The position numbers were made by a program, and so were the translations under genes. A DNA stretch of 64,000 nucleotides, from the NCBI GenBank assembly GCA_961205875.1, contig OY540818.1, positions 1,534,001 to 1,598,000 on the forward strand, read 5' to 3'. The notes beneath the pieces are model-generated. The model worked only from the letters and a program-made list of their open reading frames with translations. It was not told where the DNA came from and ran no database searches. This document shows, piece after piece, positions 45,870 through 56,466 of this stretch; position 1 is the stretch's first letter, and each line of letters starts with the position of its first letter. The DNA comes from Sialis fuliginosa. Lineage: Eukaryota > Arthropoda > Insecta > Megaloptera > Sialidae.

Positions 45870-47698
45870 TCCATACTAATATTATAAATGCGAAAGTGTG
45901 TTTGTCTGTCTCTCTGTCTGTCTGTTACTTTTTCACGGCTAAACCGCTGAACCGATCTTGATGAAATTTGGCAGTAAGATAGCTTGCATCCCGAGTACGG
46001 ACATAAGCTACTTCGTATCTCGAAAATGCAACCCCTAAGAAATTGCAAGGGGGTGGAATTTTTTTGATTTTTTTAGTAATTAATATTTTACCCCCCGTTA
46101 CATATGAAGGGTTGTAATTAGTTTTATTCGATCCGGCGGGAAAAATACTACGGGGATGAAGGTTTCAGGGGGAAAACAACCCTCAATCTTGCATAGGAAC
46201 CAAGATATTTACGATTTTGTATAATGGAAGAAAACTAAAAATAAGAAAAATTTTATATTTCACCCCCTGTCACATATGAAGGGTTGTAATTGGTTACATT
46301 CGATCTGGCGAGAAAAATATTACGGCAGAGGGGTTATTAGGGGGACAATGTTTGTATAAATTTTTTTGCTTAGAATATTTTTCTCAATTTACTGTTCAAG
46401 TTTGGCACGACAGTGCTGTATCAGCCTGTATATACATATAAAAACATGTCTTGACTGACTGACTGACTGATTCATCATCGCCCAGCCGAAACCCCTGGTC
46501 CTAGAAACGTGAAATTTTAAGGGTGTCTTCCTTTTATGACGTAACCACCCACTAACAAAGGATTTTTTGATAATCAACTCCTAAGAGGGTGTAAAAGTTT
46601 GTATGGGAAAACATATTTTTTGGTCGAATTTACTTGAAACTTAAAATAAACGCTCTTCAATTCAAACAATGAAACACGTATTTCAGCATTTTCCAAAATT
46701 AAACCCTTAAAGGGGTGCAAGGATTGGATAAGTTTGTATAGGAAATATTTTTTTTTATCGGATTTACTTGAAACTTAAAATAAATACTCTTCAATATAAA
46801 CAATGAAACAAGTATTTCAGTATTTCCCAAAATTTAACCCTTAAGGGGATGCAAGGAGGGTGGAGAAATTTGTGTAGGAAAAATATTTTTTGATCGGATT
46901 TACTTGAAACTTAAACTAAATACCCTACAATACAAACAATGAAACACGTATTTCAGCATTTCCCTAAATTCATCCCCTAAAAGTTTGCAAGAGGGTTGAA
47001 AAATTTGTATGAGAATTTTTTTTGTATTCACGCGAATGAAACTTTGCACAAATAATCTATAAGACAAATAACATTTTCAAAAATTAAACCCCTAAGGGAT
47101 GGGGGGGGGAGGTTTAAACTTTTTTAAATTTTGATATATTTATCTATTTATCTACGTAACTGTTTATGATATTAAGGTAAATTTGGACAAGATAATATTC
47201 AATTAAAATTAAAATTTCGACATTCAACCCCTAATAGTGTAAGAAGGGGACGAGGGTGGGTTTTTGGTATGTTTATCTGCATAGTTGCTTAAGTTATAAA
47301 GGTGAATTCGAACAAAATAGTCTTCAATAAAAATAAGAATTTCGGCATTCAACCCCTAATGACGGGGGTTGACATGGAGTTGGGTTTCTGTAATTTTTAA
47401 CTATGTTTCGAGATATTTACGATTTTGTGTAGGTAATGAATAAAAATAAATAATTATTTAATATTTCATCCCCTGTCACGTATGGAGGGTTGTAATTAGT
47501 TTAATTCAATCCGGCTGGAAATATACTACGGGGGAGGGGGTTTTAAGGGGAAAAACAACCCCCTATCTTGCATAGGAGCCGAGATATAGTCAATAAAAAA
47601 CAAATAAAGGAAAAATTAAATATTTCACCCCATGTCACGTATGCAAGTTTGTAATTAGTTTCAAAATCCACGCGAGCGAAGCCGCGGGTATCAGCTGG
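45870..47698 (+). mobile_element. Non-autonomous Helitron
   Basis: It begins A/TCCATACTAATATTATAAAT and ends GCGGGTATCAGCTGG/T, that is 5'-TC, 3'-CTRR, between A and T, with no target duplication. A GC hairpin (CGCG...CGCG around 'agcgaagc', about 47671-47687) lies 8-10 bases before CTGG, as required for Helitron termination. The interior has tandem repeats of about 136 bp ('ggatttacttgaaacttaaa' at about 46625, 46761, 46897) and 'gactgactgactgact'. No Rep or helicase is encoded. Confidence 0.8.
46560..46995. repeat. ~136-bp tandem repeat inside the Helitron
   Basis: Three units share 'tttacttgaaacttaaa' and 'acaatgaaacacgtatttca'. Two further degenerate units extend to about 47400. Confidence 0.7.
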
Positions 47699-47702
47699 TA
47701 TT

Positions 47703-47892
47703 TAATAAATAATAACAAATTAATTGTCTAAACGTCAAAAAATTTATTGAAGAAAAAGTATCACAAGCTTTCGATTCACAGAATCATCGTTAGGCCTATT
47801 AAGAAACAACAAAATGTGAGAACGATGTCGTTATCTCAACAATATTCAATACATTTTTGACGTTCAGACAATTAATTTGTTATTATTTAGTA
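47703..47892 (-). mobile_element. Penelope-type end fragment with inverted flanks
   Basis: Arms of about 50 bp ('aacaaattaattgtctaaac' and its reverse complement at 47870-47889) surround a minus-strand phrase 'cctaacgatgattctgtgaa' followed by 'tcgaaagcttgtgat'. The phrase has hammerhead architecture (annotated below) and the general look of a Penelope-like pLTR, unlike the 48-63 kb family in sequence. Confidence 0.45.
47760..47800 (-). ncRNA. Decayed hammerhead ribozyme
   Basis: The minus strand has CTAACGA (47787-47793), a 5-bp stem GATTC/GAATC with a 3-base loop, then GAAA (47769-47772). Relative to the core CUGANGA, the conserved G is replaced by A, which should abolish cleavage. Confidence 0.5.
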
Positions 47893-47907
47893 TATTAACG
47901 TCACTAT

Positions 47908-48203
47908 CTATATATATATAAATGAATCCCTATTTCCCTTGGTCACGACATCACGCGTGAACGGCTGGACCGATTTCAATATTTTTTTTTGTTGTGTTTG
48001 TTATTGTCAGGAGAAGGTTCTTATGAAAGAAAAAATTAAAAAAATTGCGCGGAAAATTAGAAAAACAGAGAAAACCAATGATACAAACCTATCATAGACA
48101 CAAACCGTATTACAGTTTCGATTTGTATATACCGTTTGTATGTAAGCCGTTCACGCGTGAAGTCGTGACCAAGGGAAATAGGGATTCATTTTTATATATA
48201 TAG
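47908..48203. mobile_element. MITE, 296 bp, with ~57-bp TIRs
   Basis: The left end 'ctatatatatataaatgaat', continuing 'ccctatttcccttggtcacg', is repeated in reverse complement at the right end with one or two changes. No ORF. The TA-rich extremes make the exact target duplication hard to define. Confidence 0.8.
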
Positions 48204-48239
48204 ATGTAAAAATACTTCTAGGTTGGCGTTACAAATTTT

Positions 48240-48354
48240 ACATTTGGTTAGGATAGGTTAGGTTAGGGAGTTATTTCCCCTTAAACCCCCATCCCCCGTG
48301 GTATTTTTCCCGCCAGATCTAATGAAACTAATTACAACCCTCTATACGTGACAG

Positions 48355-48356
<2 letters not shown>
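48240..48356 (-). repeat. TTAGG-like run and Helitron-family fragment
   Basis: 'ggttaggataggttaggtta' at about 48246 contains three TTAGG units, the insect telomere repeat, but is too short and imperfect to count as telomeric. It is followed by a minus-strand 'gaagggttgtaat'-type Helitron-family block up to the (TA)n tract. Confidence 0.45.

Positions 48357-48420
<64 letters not shown>
48357..48420. repeat. (AT)n microsatellite at left edge of PLE array
   Basis: About 32 uninterrupted AT units directly abut the outer 3' end of the first Penelope-like copy. Confidence 0.9.
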
Positions 48421-48423
<3 letters not shown>

Positions 48424-49316
48424 AATATACCTATTTTGTAGGGGTTTTTTTTTCAGGTCAAAATATTAATTAAAGAACTAAACCAATGTTCAAATCATTT
48501 TAATTAATAGCGCTTATTTTAATTTTCAACATTTTTGTCTTCATCAGAAATTAATAATTATCCCTATAAGAAATCATAAACATAAGTAAGTAACATAAGC
48601 AAATGAACAAGATATTCATAGATATAAACATATTTTTACTTACAATTTAAACAGAAATTAGTGTGACCATATGTATGTAGTAAAAGATGCATATTACATC
48701 AAAAATTTTTTTTTTAAATATTAAAAAGTACCCATTTTTGTACAAAAGACTAAAAATATGTAAATGTGATATCCAACAGATAAAACAATATATAAAAACA
48801 TTTTTTTTTTAAAACATTAAAACTTAAAAATTTAGTTTAAAAACGTTAAAAATAAATAAAATTCGTATCACATTGTATCACATGTTGAAAAGTATTTATA
48901 ATAAGATAAAACTTAATTAAACAAGAACAATCAATTGTTTTTACTTAAAACTAGTTACAAATTTATTATACAAACATGAAAAAAGAAATAAAATTACTAG
49001 TGTTTCAATGAAAGAAAAGCACTAGTATTACAAACTTAATTATATTTATTACATCTATGGAAAACAAAAAACTTATCTATGTTAAATGTCAATTTTAAGT
49101 ACAAGGTAACCTAGAAAGAAATTTTTTAAAAATTTTTAAAAAGAGAGAAAAAAAAAAAAAGAGAAAAAAAGGAACAAAAACCATCAAAATCAAACAAAAC
49201 ATATACCTAATCAAACAAAAATGAAAAAAGTTAAAATTAATAGAAAAACCAAAAAATGGCATACAATACAAGCAAAAAGAAACGTGGAAAGAAGAAGAAA
49301 GAGGAAAAAAGAAAAT
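48421..49316 (-). mobile_element. PLE outer 3' region (pLTR) of copy A
   Basis: This matches the inter-ORF regions at 51987, 55562, 58820 and 62396, ending at 'acaaaataggtatatttaa' (minus strand). It includes an A/T-run-rich tail and the hammerhead-like core at 48541-48547. The region stops about 35 bp earlier than the equivalent right-hand edge of the array. It supplies the 3' untranslated part for copy A. Confidence 0.8.
48497..48558 (-). ncRNA. Hammerhead-like ribozyme core, PLE copy A 3' region
   Basis: CTGATGA at 48541-48547 (minus strand), weak stem II, GAA at 48525-48527. Same sequence as the copy described at 59576-59640. Confidence 0.5.
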
Positions 49317-51986
49317 TTATTTAATTAAATTTAGATATGATTCTTTGAGGTGATTAAGATTTTCTCTAGAGTTAAGACATTTAGGTTCTTTTAAGATATG
49401 TAACGATTCACTAAGTAATCTTTTTTTTAAAATAGGCTGAAAATCTAAAATTTCAACATCACCATATTCAACTTCGTGACCAGTCTGTTGTATATGGGTA
49501 CGAAGTGCAGTAACTTCATTTTTAGCATATTTATGACTGTTGATTCTCTTTTGCAAGTATTGTTTAGATTGCCCTAAGTAAGAATAATCACAAGAACATT
49601 TAAGTTTATAAATAACGTTAGAACATTTCATCTTATCAGTTTTATTTTTCAATTTAGAAAAAAAAATTTTAGTAGTATACTTATTTTTGTTTATCATTTT
49701 TATATTATGTCCAGAAACAACTCTTTTCATTTTTTCAGATAAAATAGGTATATACGGGAATGAAAAATATATTTGATCATCATAAGAGTAATTGGAATTA
49801 TCTGCAACAGCCAAACTTTTACTATTTTTATTATGTCCATAAAGTATACTTTTGAGTCTATTATTTATAGTGTTTTTAAGAAAATTAATGGGATAACCAT
49901 TTAATAAGAAAATATTGTAAACTTTGTTGAGTATTTGATTTCTATATTTAAAATTAGTGAATTTAATTGCCCGGTCTAAAATAGCAGTAATAACATTACG
50001 TTTATGTTCAATAGAGGAATTAGAATTGTAGTTCAAATATCTAGCAGACCAGGTAGGTTTAGTATACCATATGGTTTCAACTTTATTATGTTTGTTAACC
50101 AAAATTTTTATATCTAAAAAACTAATTTCTCTATTTTGATTTTCAAGTTCATAAGAAAATTGTAATCTATCATGAAAAGAATTAAAGCTATTGCATAAAG
50201 TTTCAATTTTATCCGAAGGTATTGCTGTAATGATGTCATCAACATATCTTTTAAAAAAAGGAATCTCATAATCTACATTTTTCAAAACAGACTCTTGTAG
50301 TTCGTTCATAATAATATCAGCCAAAACAACAGATAGAGATGAACCCATAGGTGCTCCATAAATTTGTGAATAAAATTGATTTTTAAACTGGAAATATGAC
50401 GTATTGCAACAAAATTTCAAACCATCAATAAAATCGTCCTTCTCAATATTAGTGTATTTTTTTATTTCTTCCCATTTATTAGTGATAATCTCAATAGTAG
50501 TATCGATAGGTATGTTAGTAAACAATGATTTAACATCAAGTGAAATTAATTTATATTTATTAGGTATATGAAAATCTTTAATAAATTCATGGAATTCCCA
50601 AGAGTCTCTCACGGTATTATTATTAGCAGTAATATTTTTTAAAATATCAGAGAAAAATTTTGACAATTTTTGTTGTGGGCTATTATATGAAGCAACTATA
50701 GGTCTGACAGGATTATTTACTTTATGTAATTTTATCAACCCGTAAATTTGTGGAGGAGTACTATTATGCACTTTAAGTTGGTTACTCAAATTTTGATCAA
50801 TATAACCCATTTCATAAAATTTTTGAATAATGTTATTGTTTCTGTTCTGGAAAATATTAGTGGGGTCTTTATGTATTTTAAGATATGTTTCACCATCATT
50901 TAACAGCTCATACATTTTATTATCATAATCTACTTTATCAATCAATACGGTTTTATTAGTTTTATCAGCACGAATCACTTTGATATTTTCATTCTCCTTA
51001 AAAAACTTCCTTGCATCAGAAACATCCTTAATTAGAGAACCATTATATTTATTATTCAAAAAGTTGTTTTTTTTCATGTTATCCTTGTACTGATTAACAT
51101 TATATATAAATTTATTTCTAATTAAGTTTTTTTCATTTTCATCTAGGTTGTCAATACCATATTCAAATGAAATAATCATATCATTGATAGGTAGATTATT
51201 ATTATTATAGGGTAAATTGAAATTTGATCCAAGTTTTAATAAATTGTTAATATTATCTGGTATCTTGTTAGAGGTTAAATTAACAACAAAATTCTCCTCA
51301 TTGTGTTTAAGAGGGTTAAATTCAATATCTATTGGTAGCTTACAATTATATTTGTTATTATATTTAGAAACATGGTTATTATTTATTATTAAATTTCTAT
51401 TTTTATTATTATTATAGTTATCTACTATCTGTTTAGAACTATTGATACAATTATTAATATATTGATTTTCATTAACCATGGCTTCAGACTTCAATTTATT
51501 AAATTTATTAATGACAACATTAAATGATTTATAATAAGTAAATTGATAAATAGAACTTTCAATGAAAAAAACTTGTTGTAAATCAGATATAGTGAGATAT
51601 TGTTTTAGCAAACTATGACATTCATTAATACAATTTTTGTTATTTTTTAAATTACTAAAGGTTTCTGAAATTAACAGATTTAATAGCTTGTACTTAAAAT
51701 TATTTAAAATATTGTTATATCTATGTTTATTGCTATTATTACTTAAAGAAATAAAGTTTTTTTTATTATCAAATTTACTATTCATAAATTTAGGAAAAAG
51801 ATTATTCTTTTTACAACTTATAAGGAAAAATTTTTTTATATCTAGTCTTGCCTTTGTACTATATAATTTTCTTACTTGTTTCATTCTATCTTGGATGTCT
51901 TCATTTTTATATTTGTTGAGTAGAGAGTTCATATTACACTTATCATCCCCAGTGTTTTTTATATTAGTATTCATATATATGACCAT
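49317..51986 (-). CDS. Penelope-like element RT/GIY-YIG protein, copy A
   Basis: A single 889-residue ORF encodes a reverse transcriptase followed by a GIY-YIG endonuclease, the domain order of Penelope-like retroelements (nuclear target-primed retrotransposition). Visible motifs: R-ADK at 339-342; PPQIYGLIKLHK at 411-422; catalytic Asp in SLDVKSLF (D484); GAPMGSSLS from 544; YVDD 581-584 with the catalytic Asp pair; Cys group C788/C797/C799; GIY-YIG core IY (792-793) to YLG (803-805); then R814, H818 and E860. All key residues are present. The first ATG has an A at -3 and G at +4. The first ~300 residues are Asn/Lys-rich with no domain I recognise. It lies in tandem 3,575 bp from copy B, and the protein is the same in copies A, B and E. 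Confidence 0.93.
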   Translation of the reverse strand: MVIYMNTNIKNTGDDKCNMNSLLNKYKNEDIQDRMKQVRKLYSTKARLDIKKFFLISCKKNNLFPKFMNSKFDNKKNFISLSNNSNKHRYNNILNNFKYKLLNLLISETFSNLKNNKNCINECHSLLKQYLTISDLQQVFFIESSIYQFTYYKSFNVVINKFNKLKSEAMVNENQYINNCINSSKQIVDNYNNNKNRNLIINNNHVSKYNNKYNCKLPIDIEFNPLKHNEENFVVNLTSNKIPDNINNLLKLGSNFNLPYNNNNLPINDMIISFEYGIDNLDENEKNLIRNKFIYNVNQYKDNMKKNNFLNNKYNGSLIKDVSDARKFFKENENIKVIRADKTNKTVLIDKVDYDNKMYELLNDGETYLKIHKDPTNIFQNRNNNIIQKFYEMGYIDQNLSNQLKVHNSTPPQIYGLIKLHKVNNPVRPIVASYNSPQQKLSKFFSDILKNITANNNTVRDSWEFHEFIKDFHIPNKYKLISLDVKSLFTNIPIDTTIEIITNKWEEIKKYTNIEKDDFIDGLKFCCNTSYFQFKNQFYSQIYGAPMGSSLSVVLADIIMNELQESVLKNVDYEIPFFKRYVDDIITAIPSDKIETLCNSFNSFHDRLQFSYELENQNREISFLDIKILVNKHNKVETIWYTKPTWSARYLNYNSNSSIEHKRNVITAILDRAIKFTNFKYRNQILNKVYNIFLLNGYPINFLKNTINNRLKSILYGHNKNSKSLAVADNSNYSYDDQIYFSFPYIPILSEKMKRVVSGHNIKMINKNKYTTKIFFSKLKNKTDKMKCSNVIYKLKCSCDYSYLGQSKQYLQKRINSHKYAKNEVTALRTHIQQTGHEVEYGDVEILDFQPILKKRLLSESLHILKEPKCLNSRENLNHLKESYLNLIK

Positions 51987-52891
51987 CTTGATATTATTTA
52001 AATATACCTATTTTGTAGGGGTTTTTTTTTCAGGTCAAAATATTAATTAAAGAACTAAACCAATGTTCAAATCATTTTAATTAATAGCGCTTATTTTAAT
52101 TTTCAACATTTTTGTCTTCATCAGAAATTAATAATTATCCCTATAAGAAATCATAAACATAAGTAAGTAACATAAGCAAATGAACAAGATATTCATAGAT
52201 ATAAACATATTTTTACTTACAATTTAAACAGAAATTAGTGTGACCATATGTATGTAGTAAAAGATGCATATTACATCAAAAATTTTTTTTTAAATATTAA
52301 AAAGTACCCATTTTTGTACAAAAGACTAAAAATATGTAAATGTGATATCCAACAGATAAAACAATATATAAAAACATTTTTTTTTTAAAACATTAAAACT
52401 TAAAAATTTAGTTTAAAAACGTTAAAAATAAATAAAATTCGTATCACATTGTATCACATGTTGAAAAGTATTTATAATAAGATAAAACTTAATTAAACAA
52501 GAACAATCAATTGTTTTTACTTAAAACTAGTTACAAATTTATTATACAAACATGAAAAAAGAAATAAAATTACTAGTGTTTCAATGAAAGAAAAGCACTA
52601 GTATTACAAACTTAATTATATTTATTACATCTATGGAAAACAAAAAACTTATCTATGTTAAATGTCAATTTTAAGTACAAGGTAACCTAGAAAGAAATTT
52701 TTTAAAAATTTTTAAAAAGAGAGAAAAAAAAAAAAGAGAAAAAAAGGAACAAAAACCATCAAAATCAAACAAAACATATACCTAATCAAACAAAAATGAA
52801 AAAAGTTAAAATTAATAGAAAAACCAAAAAATGGCATACAATACAAGCAAAAAGAAACGTGGAAAGAAGAAGAAAGAGGAAAAAAGAAAAT
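51987..52891 (-). mobile_element. PLE pLTR between copies A and B
   Basis: This serves as the 5' leader of copy A and 3' untranslated region of copy B. It is near-identical to the other four inter-ORF regions apart from homopolymer lengths. It reads 'ggggtttttttttcaggtca' on the plus strand near 52018. No promoter motif is certain. Confidence 0.8.
52072..52135 (-). ncRNA. Hammerhead-like ribozyme core, A/B pLTR
   Basis: CTGATGA at about 52118-52124 on the minus strand with the same downstream GAA and stem III sequence as at 59576-59640. Confidence 0.5.
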
Positions 52892-55561
52892 TTATTTAAT
52901 TAAATTTAGATATGATTCTTTGAGGTGATTAAGATTTTCTCTAGAGTTAAGACATTTAGGTTCTTTTAAGATATGTAACGATTCACTAAGTAATCTTTTT
53001 TTTAAAATAGGCTGAAAATCTAAAATTTCAACATCACCATATTCAACTTCGTGACCAGTCTGTTGTATATGGGTACGAAGTGCAGTAACTTCATTTTTAG
53101 CATATTTATGACTGTTGATTCTCTTTTGCAAGTATTGTTTAGATTGCCCTAAGTAAGAATAATCACAAGAACATTTAAGTTTATAAATAACGTTAGAACA
53201 TTTCATCTTATCAGTTTTATTTTTCAATTTAGAAAAAAAAATTTTAGTAGTATACTTATTTTTGTTTATCATTTTTATATTATGTCCAGAAACAACTCTT
53301 TTCATTTTTTCAGATAAAATAGGTATATACGGGAATGAAAAATATATTTGATCATCATAAGAGTAATTGGAATTATCTGCAACAGCCAAACTTTTACTAT
53401 TTTTATTATGTCCATAAAGTATACTTTTGAGTCTATTATTTATAGTGTTTTTAAGAAAATTAATGGGATAACCATTTAATAAGAAAATATTGTAAACTTT
53501 GTTGAGTATTTGATTTCTATATTTAAAATTAGTGAATTTAATTGCCCGGTCTAAAATAGCAGTAATAACATTACGTTTATGTTCAATAGAGGAATTAGAA
53601 TTGTAGTTCAAATATCTAGCAGACCAGGTAGGTTTAGTATACCATATGGTTTCAACTTTATTATGTTTGTTAACCAAAATTTTTATATCTAAAAAACTAA
53701 TTTCTCTATTTTGATTTTCAAGTTCATAAGAAAATTGTAATCTATCATGAAAAGAATTAAAGCTATTGCATAAAGTTTCAATTTTATCCGAAGGTATTGC
53801 TGTAATGATGTCATCAACATATCTTTTAAAAAAAGGAATCTCATAATCTACATTTTTCAAAACAGACTCTTGTAGTTCGTTCATAATAATATCAGCCAAA
53901 ACAACAGATAGAGATGAACCCATAGGTGCTCCATAAATTTGTGAATAAAATTGATTTTTAAACTGGAAATATGACGTATTGCAACAAAATTTCAAACCAT
54001 CAATAAAATCGTCCTTCTCAATATTAGTGTATTTTTTTATTTCTTCCCATTTATTAGTGATAATCTCAATAGTAGTATCGATAGGTATGTTAGTAAACAA
54101 TGATTTAACATCAAGTGAAATTAATTTATATTTATTAGGTATATGAAAATCTTTAATAAATTCATGGAATTCCCAAGAGTCTCTCACGGTATTATTATTA
54201 GCAGTAATATTTTTTAAAATATCAGAGAAAAATTTTGACAATTTTTGTTGTGGGCTATTATATGAAGCAACTATAGGTCTGACAGGATTATTTACTTTAT
54301 GTAATTTTATCAACCCGTAAATTTGTGGAGGAGTACTATTATGCACTTTAAGTTGGTTACTCAAATTTTGATCAATATAACCCATTTCATAAAATTTTTG
54401 AATAATGTTATTGTTTCTGTTCTGGAAAATATTAGTGGGGTCTTTATGTATTTTAAGATATGTTTCACCATCATTTAACAGCTCATACATTTTATTATCA
54501 TAATCTACTTTATCAATCAATACGGTTTTATTAGTTTTATCAGCACGAATCACTTTGATATTTTCATTCTCCTTAAAAAACTTCCTTGCATCAGAAACAT
54601 CCTTAATTAGAGAACCATTATATTTATTATTCAAAAAGTTGTTTTTTTTCATGTTATCCTTGTACTGATTAACATTATATATAAATTTATTTCTAATTAA
54701 GTTTTTTTCATTTTCATCTAGGTTGTCAATACCATATTCAAATGAAATAATCATATCATTGATAGGTAGATTATTATTATTATAGGGTAAATTGAAATTT
54801 GATCCAAGTTTTAATAAATTGTTAATATTATCTGGTATCTTGTTAGAGGTTAAATTAACAACAAAATTCTCCTCATTGTGTTTAAGAGGGTTAAATTCAA
54901 TATCTATTGGTAGCTTACAATTATATTTGTTATTATATTTAGAAACATGGTTATTATTTATTATTAAATTTCTATTTTTATTATTATTATAGTTATCTAC
55001 TATCTGTTTAGAACTATTGATACAATTATTAATATATTGATTTTCATTAACCATGGCTTCAGACTTCAATTTATTAAATTTATTAATGACAACATTAAAT
55101 GATTTATAATAAGTAAATTGATAAATAGAACTTTCAATGAAAAAAACTTGTTGTAAATCAGATATAGTGAGATATTGTTTTAGCAAACTATGACATTCAT
55201 TAATACAATTTTTGTTATTTTTTAAATTACTAAAGGTTTCTGAAATTAACAGATTTAATAGCTTGTACTTAAAATTATTTAAAATATTGTTATATCTATG
55301 TTTATTGCTATTATTACTTAAAGAAATAAAGTTTTTTTTATTATCAAATTTACTATTCATAAATTTAGGAAAAAGATTATTCTTTTTACAACTTATAAGG
55401 AAAAATTTTTTTATATCTAGTCTTGCCTTTGTACTATATAATTTTCTTACTTGTTTCATTCTATCTTGGATGTCTTCATTTTTATATTTGTTGAGTAGAG
55501 AGTTCATATTACACTTATCATCCCCAGTGTTTTTTATATTAGTATTCATATATATGACCAT
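52892..55561 (-). CDS. Penelope-like element RT/GIY-YIG protein, copy B
   Basis: An intact 889-residue ORF with the same amino-acid sequence as copies A and E, hence the same RT (D484, YVDD 581-584) and GIY-YIG (792-860) residues. It lies head-to-tail with copy A at exactly one unit (3,575 bp) distance and with the truncated copy C upstream on the same strand. Complete identity between tandem copies points to very recent duplication, template jumping during insertion, or homogenisation. An assembly duplication is the main alternative. Opposite-strand frames of 66-137 codons over this region are shadows of its Asn/Lys-rich codons. Confidence 0.92.
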   Translation of the reverse strand: MVIYMNTNIKNTGDDKCNMNSLLNKYKNEDIQDRMKQVRKLYSTKARLDIKKFFLISCKKNNLFPKFMNSKFDNKKNFISLSNNSNKHRYNNILNNFKYKLLNLLISETFSNLKNNKNCINECHSLLKQYLTISDLQQVFFIESSIYQFTYYKSFNVVINKFNKLKSEAMVNENQYINNCINSSKQIVDNYNNNKNRNLIINNNHVSKYNNKYNCKLPIDIEFNPLKHNEENFVVNLTSNKIPDNINNLLKLGSNFNLPYNNNNLPINDMIISFEYGIDNLDENEKNLIRNKFIYNVNQYKDNMKKNNFLNNKYNGSLIKDVSDARKFFKENENIKVIRADKTNKTVLIDKVDYDNKMYELLNDGETYLKIHKDPTNIFQNRNNNIIQKFYEMGYIDQNLSNQLKVHNSTPPQIYGLIKLHKVNNPVRPIVASYNSPQQKLSKFFSDILKNITANNNTVRDSWEFHEFIKDFHIPNKYKLISLDVKSLFTNIPIDTTIEIITNKWEEIKKYTNIEKDDFIDGLKFCCNTSYFQFKNQFYSQIYGAPMGSSLSVVLADIIMNELQESVLKNVDYEIPFFKRYVDDIITAIPSDKIETLCNSFNSFHDRLQFSYELENQNREISFLDIKILVNKHNKVETIWYTKPTWSARYLNYNSNSSIEHKRNVITAILDRAIKFTNFKYRNQILNKVYNIFLLNGYPINFLKNTINNRLKSILYGHNKNSKSLAVADNSNYSYDDQIYFSFPYIPILSEKMKRVVSGHNIKMINKNKYTTKIFFSKLKNKTDKMKCSNVIYKLKCSCDYSYLGQSKQYLQKRINSHKYAKNEVTALRTHIQQTGHEVEYGDVEILDFQPILKKRLLSESLHILKEPKCLNSRENLNHLKESYLNLIK

Positions 55562-56466
55562 CTTGATATTATTTAAATATACCTATTTTGTAGGGGTTTT
55601 TTTTTCCAGGTCAAAATATTAATTAAAGAACTAAACCAATGTTCAAATCATTTTAATTAATAGCGCTTATTTTAATTTTCAACATTTTTGTCTTCATCAG
55701 AAATTAATAATTATCCCTATAAGAAATCATAAACATAAGTAAGTAACATAAGCAAATGAACAAGATATTCATAGATATAAACATATTTTTACTTACAATT
55801 TAAACAGAAATTAGTGTGACCATATGTATGTAGTAAAAGATGCATATTACATCAAAAATTTTTTTTTAAATATTAAAAAGTACCCATTTTTGTACAAAAG
55901 ACTAAAAATATGTAAATGTGATATCCAACAGATAAAACAATATATAAAAACATTTTTTTTTTAAAACATTAAAACTTAAAAATTTAGTTTAAAAACGTTA
56001 AAAATAAATAAAATTCGTATCACATTGTATCACATGTTGAAAAGTATTTATAATAAGATAAAACTTAATTAAACAAGAACAATCAATTGTTTTTACTTAA
56101 AACTAGTTACAAATTTATTATACAAACATGAAAAAAGAAATAAAATTACTAGTGTTTCAATGAAAGAAAAGCACTAGTATTACAAACTTAATTATATTTA
56201 TTACATCTATGGAAAACAAAAAACTTATCTATGTTAAATGTCAATTTTAAGTACAAGGTAACCTAGAAAGAAATTTTTTAAAAATTTTTAAAAAGAGAGA
56301 AAAAAAAAAAAGAGAAAAAAAGGAACAAAAACCATCAAAATCAAACAAAACATATACCTAATCAAACAAAAATGAAAAAAGTTACAATTAATAGAAAAAC
56401 CAAAAAATGGCATACAATACAAGCAAAAAGAAACGTGGAAAGAAGAAGAAAGAGGAAAAAAGAAAA
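55562..56466 (-). mobile_element. PLE pLTR between copies B and C
   Basis: Same sequence as the A/B region except small changes, such as 'ttttttccaggtca' with an extra C near 55607. It forms the 5' leader of copy B and the 3' region of truncated copy C. Confidence 0.8.
55650..55712 (-). ncRNA. Hammerhead-like ribozyme core, B/C pLTR
   Basis: CTGATGA at 55694-55700 (minus strand); same sequence as the other array copies. Confidence 0.5.

Noticed and set aside
48244-48270. TTAGG repeats suggesting a telomere
   Set aside because: Only three perfect units with a variant between; such short interstitial runs are common and no array follows.
51637-52050. Antisense 136-137-codon frames over the 5' part of the PLE ORFs (also 55212-55622 and 59662-60075)
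   Set aside because: They are leucine/phenylalanine-rich reverse readings of Asn/Lys-rich codons and are identical only because the sense copies are identical.
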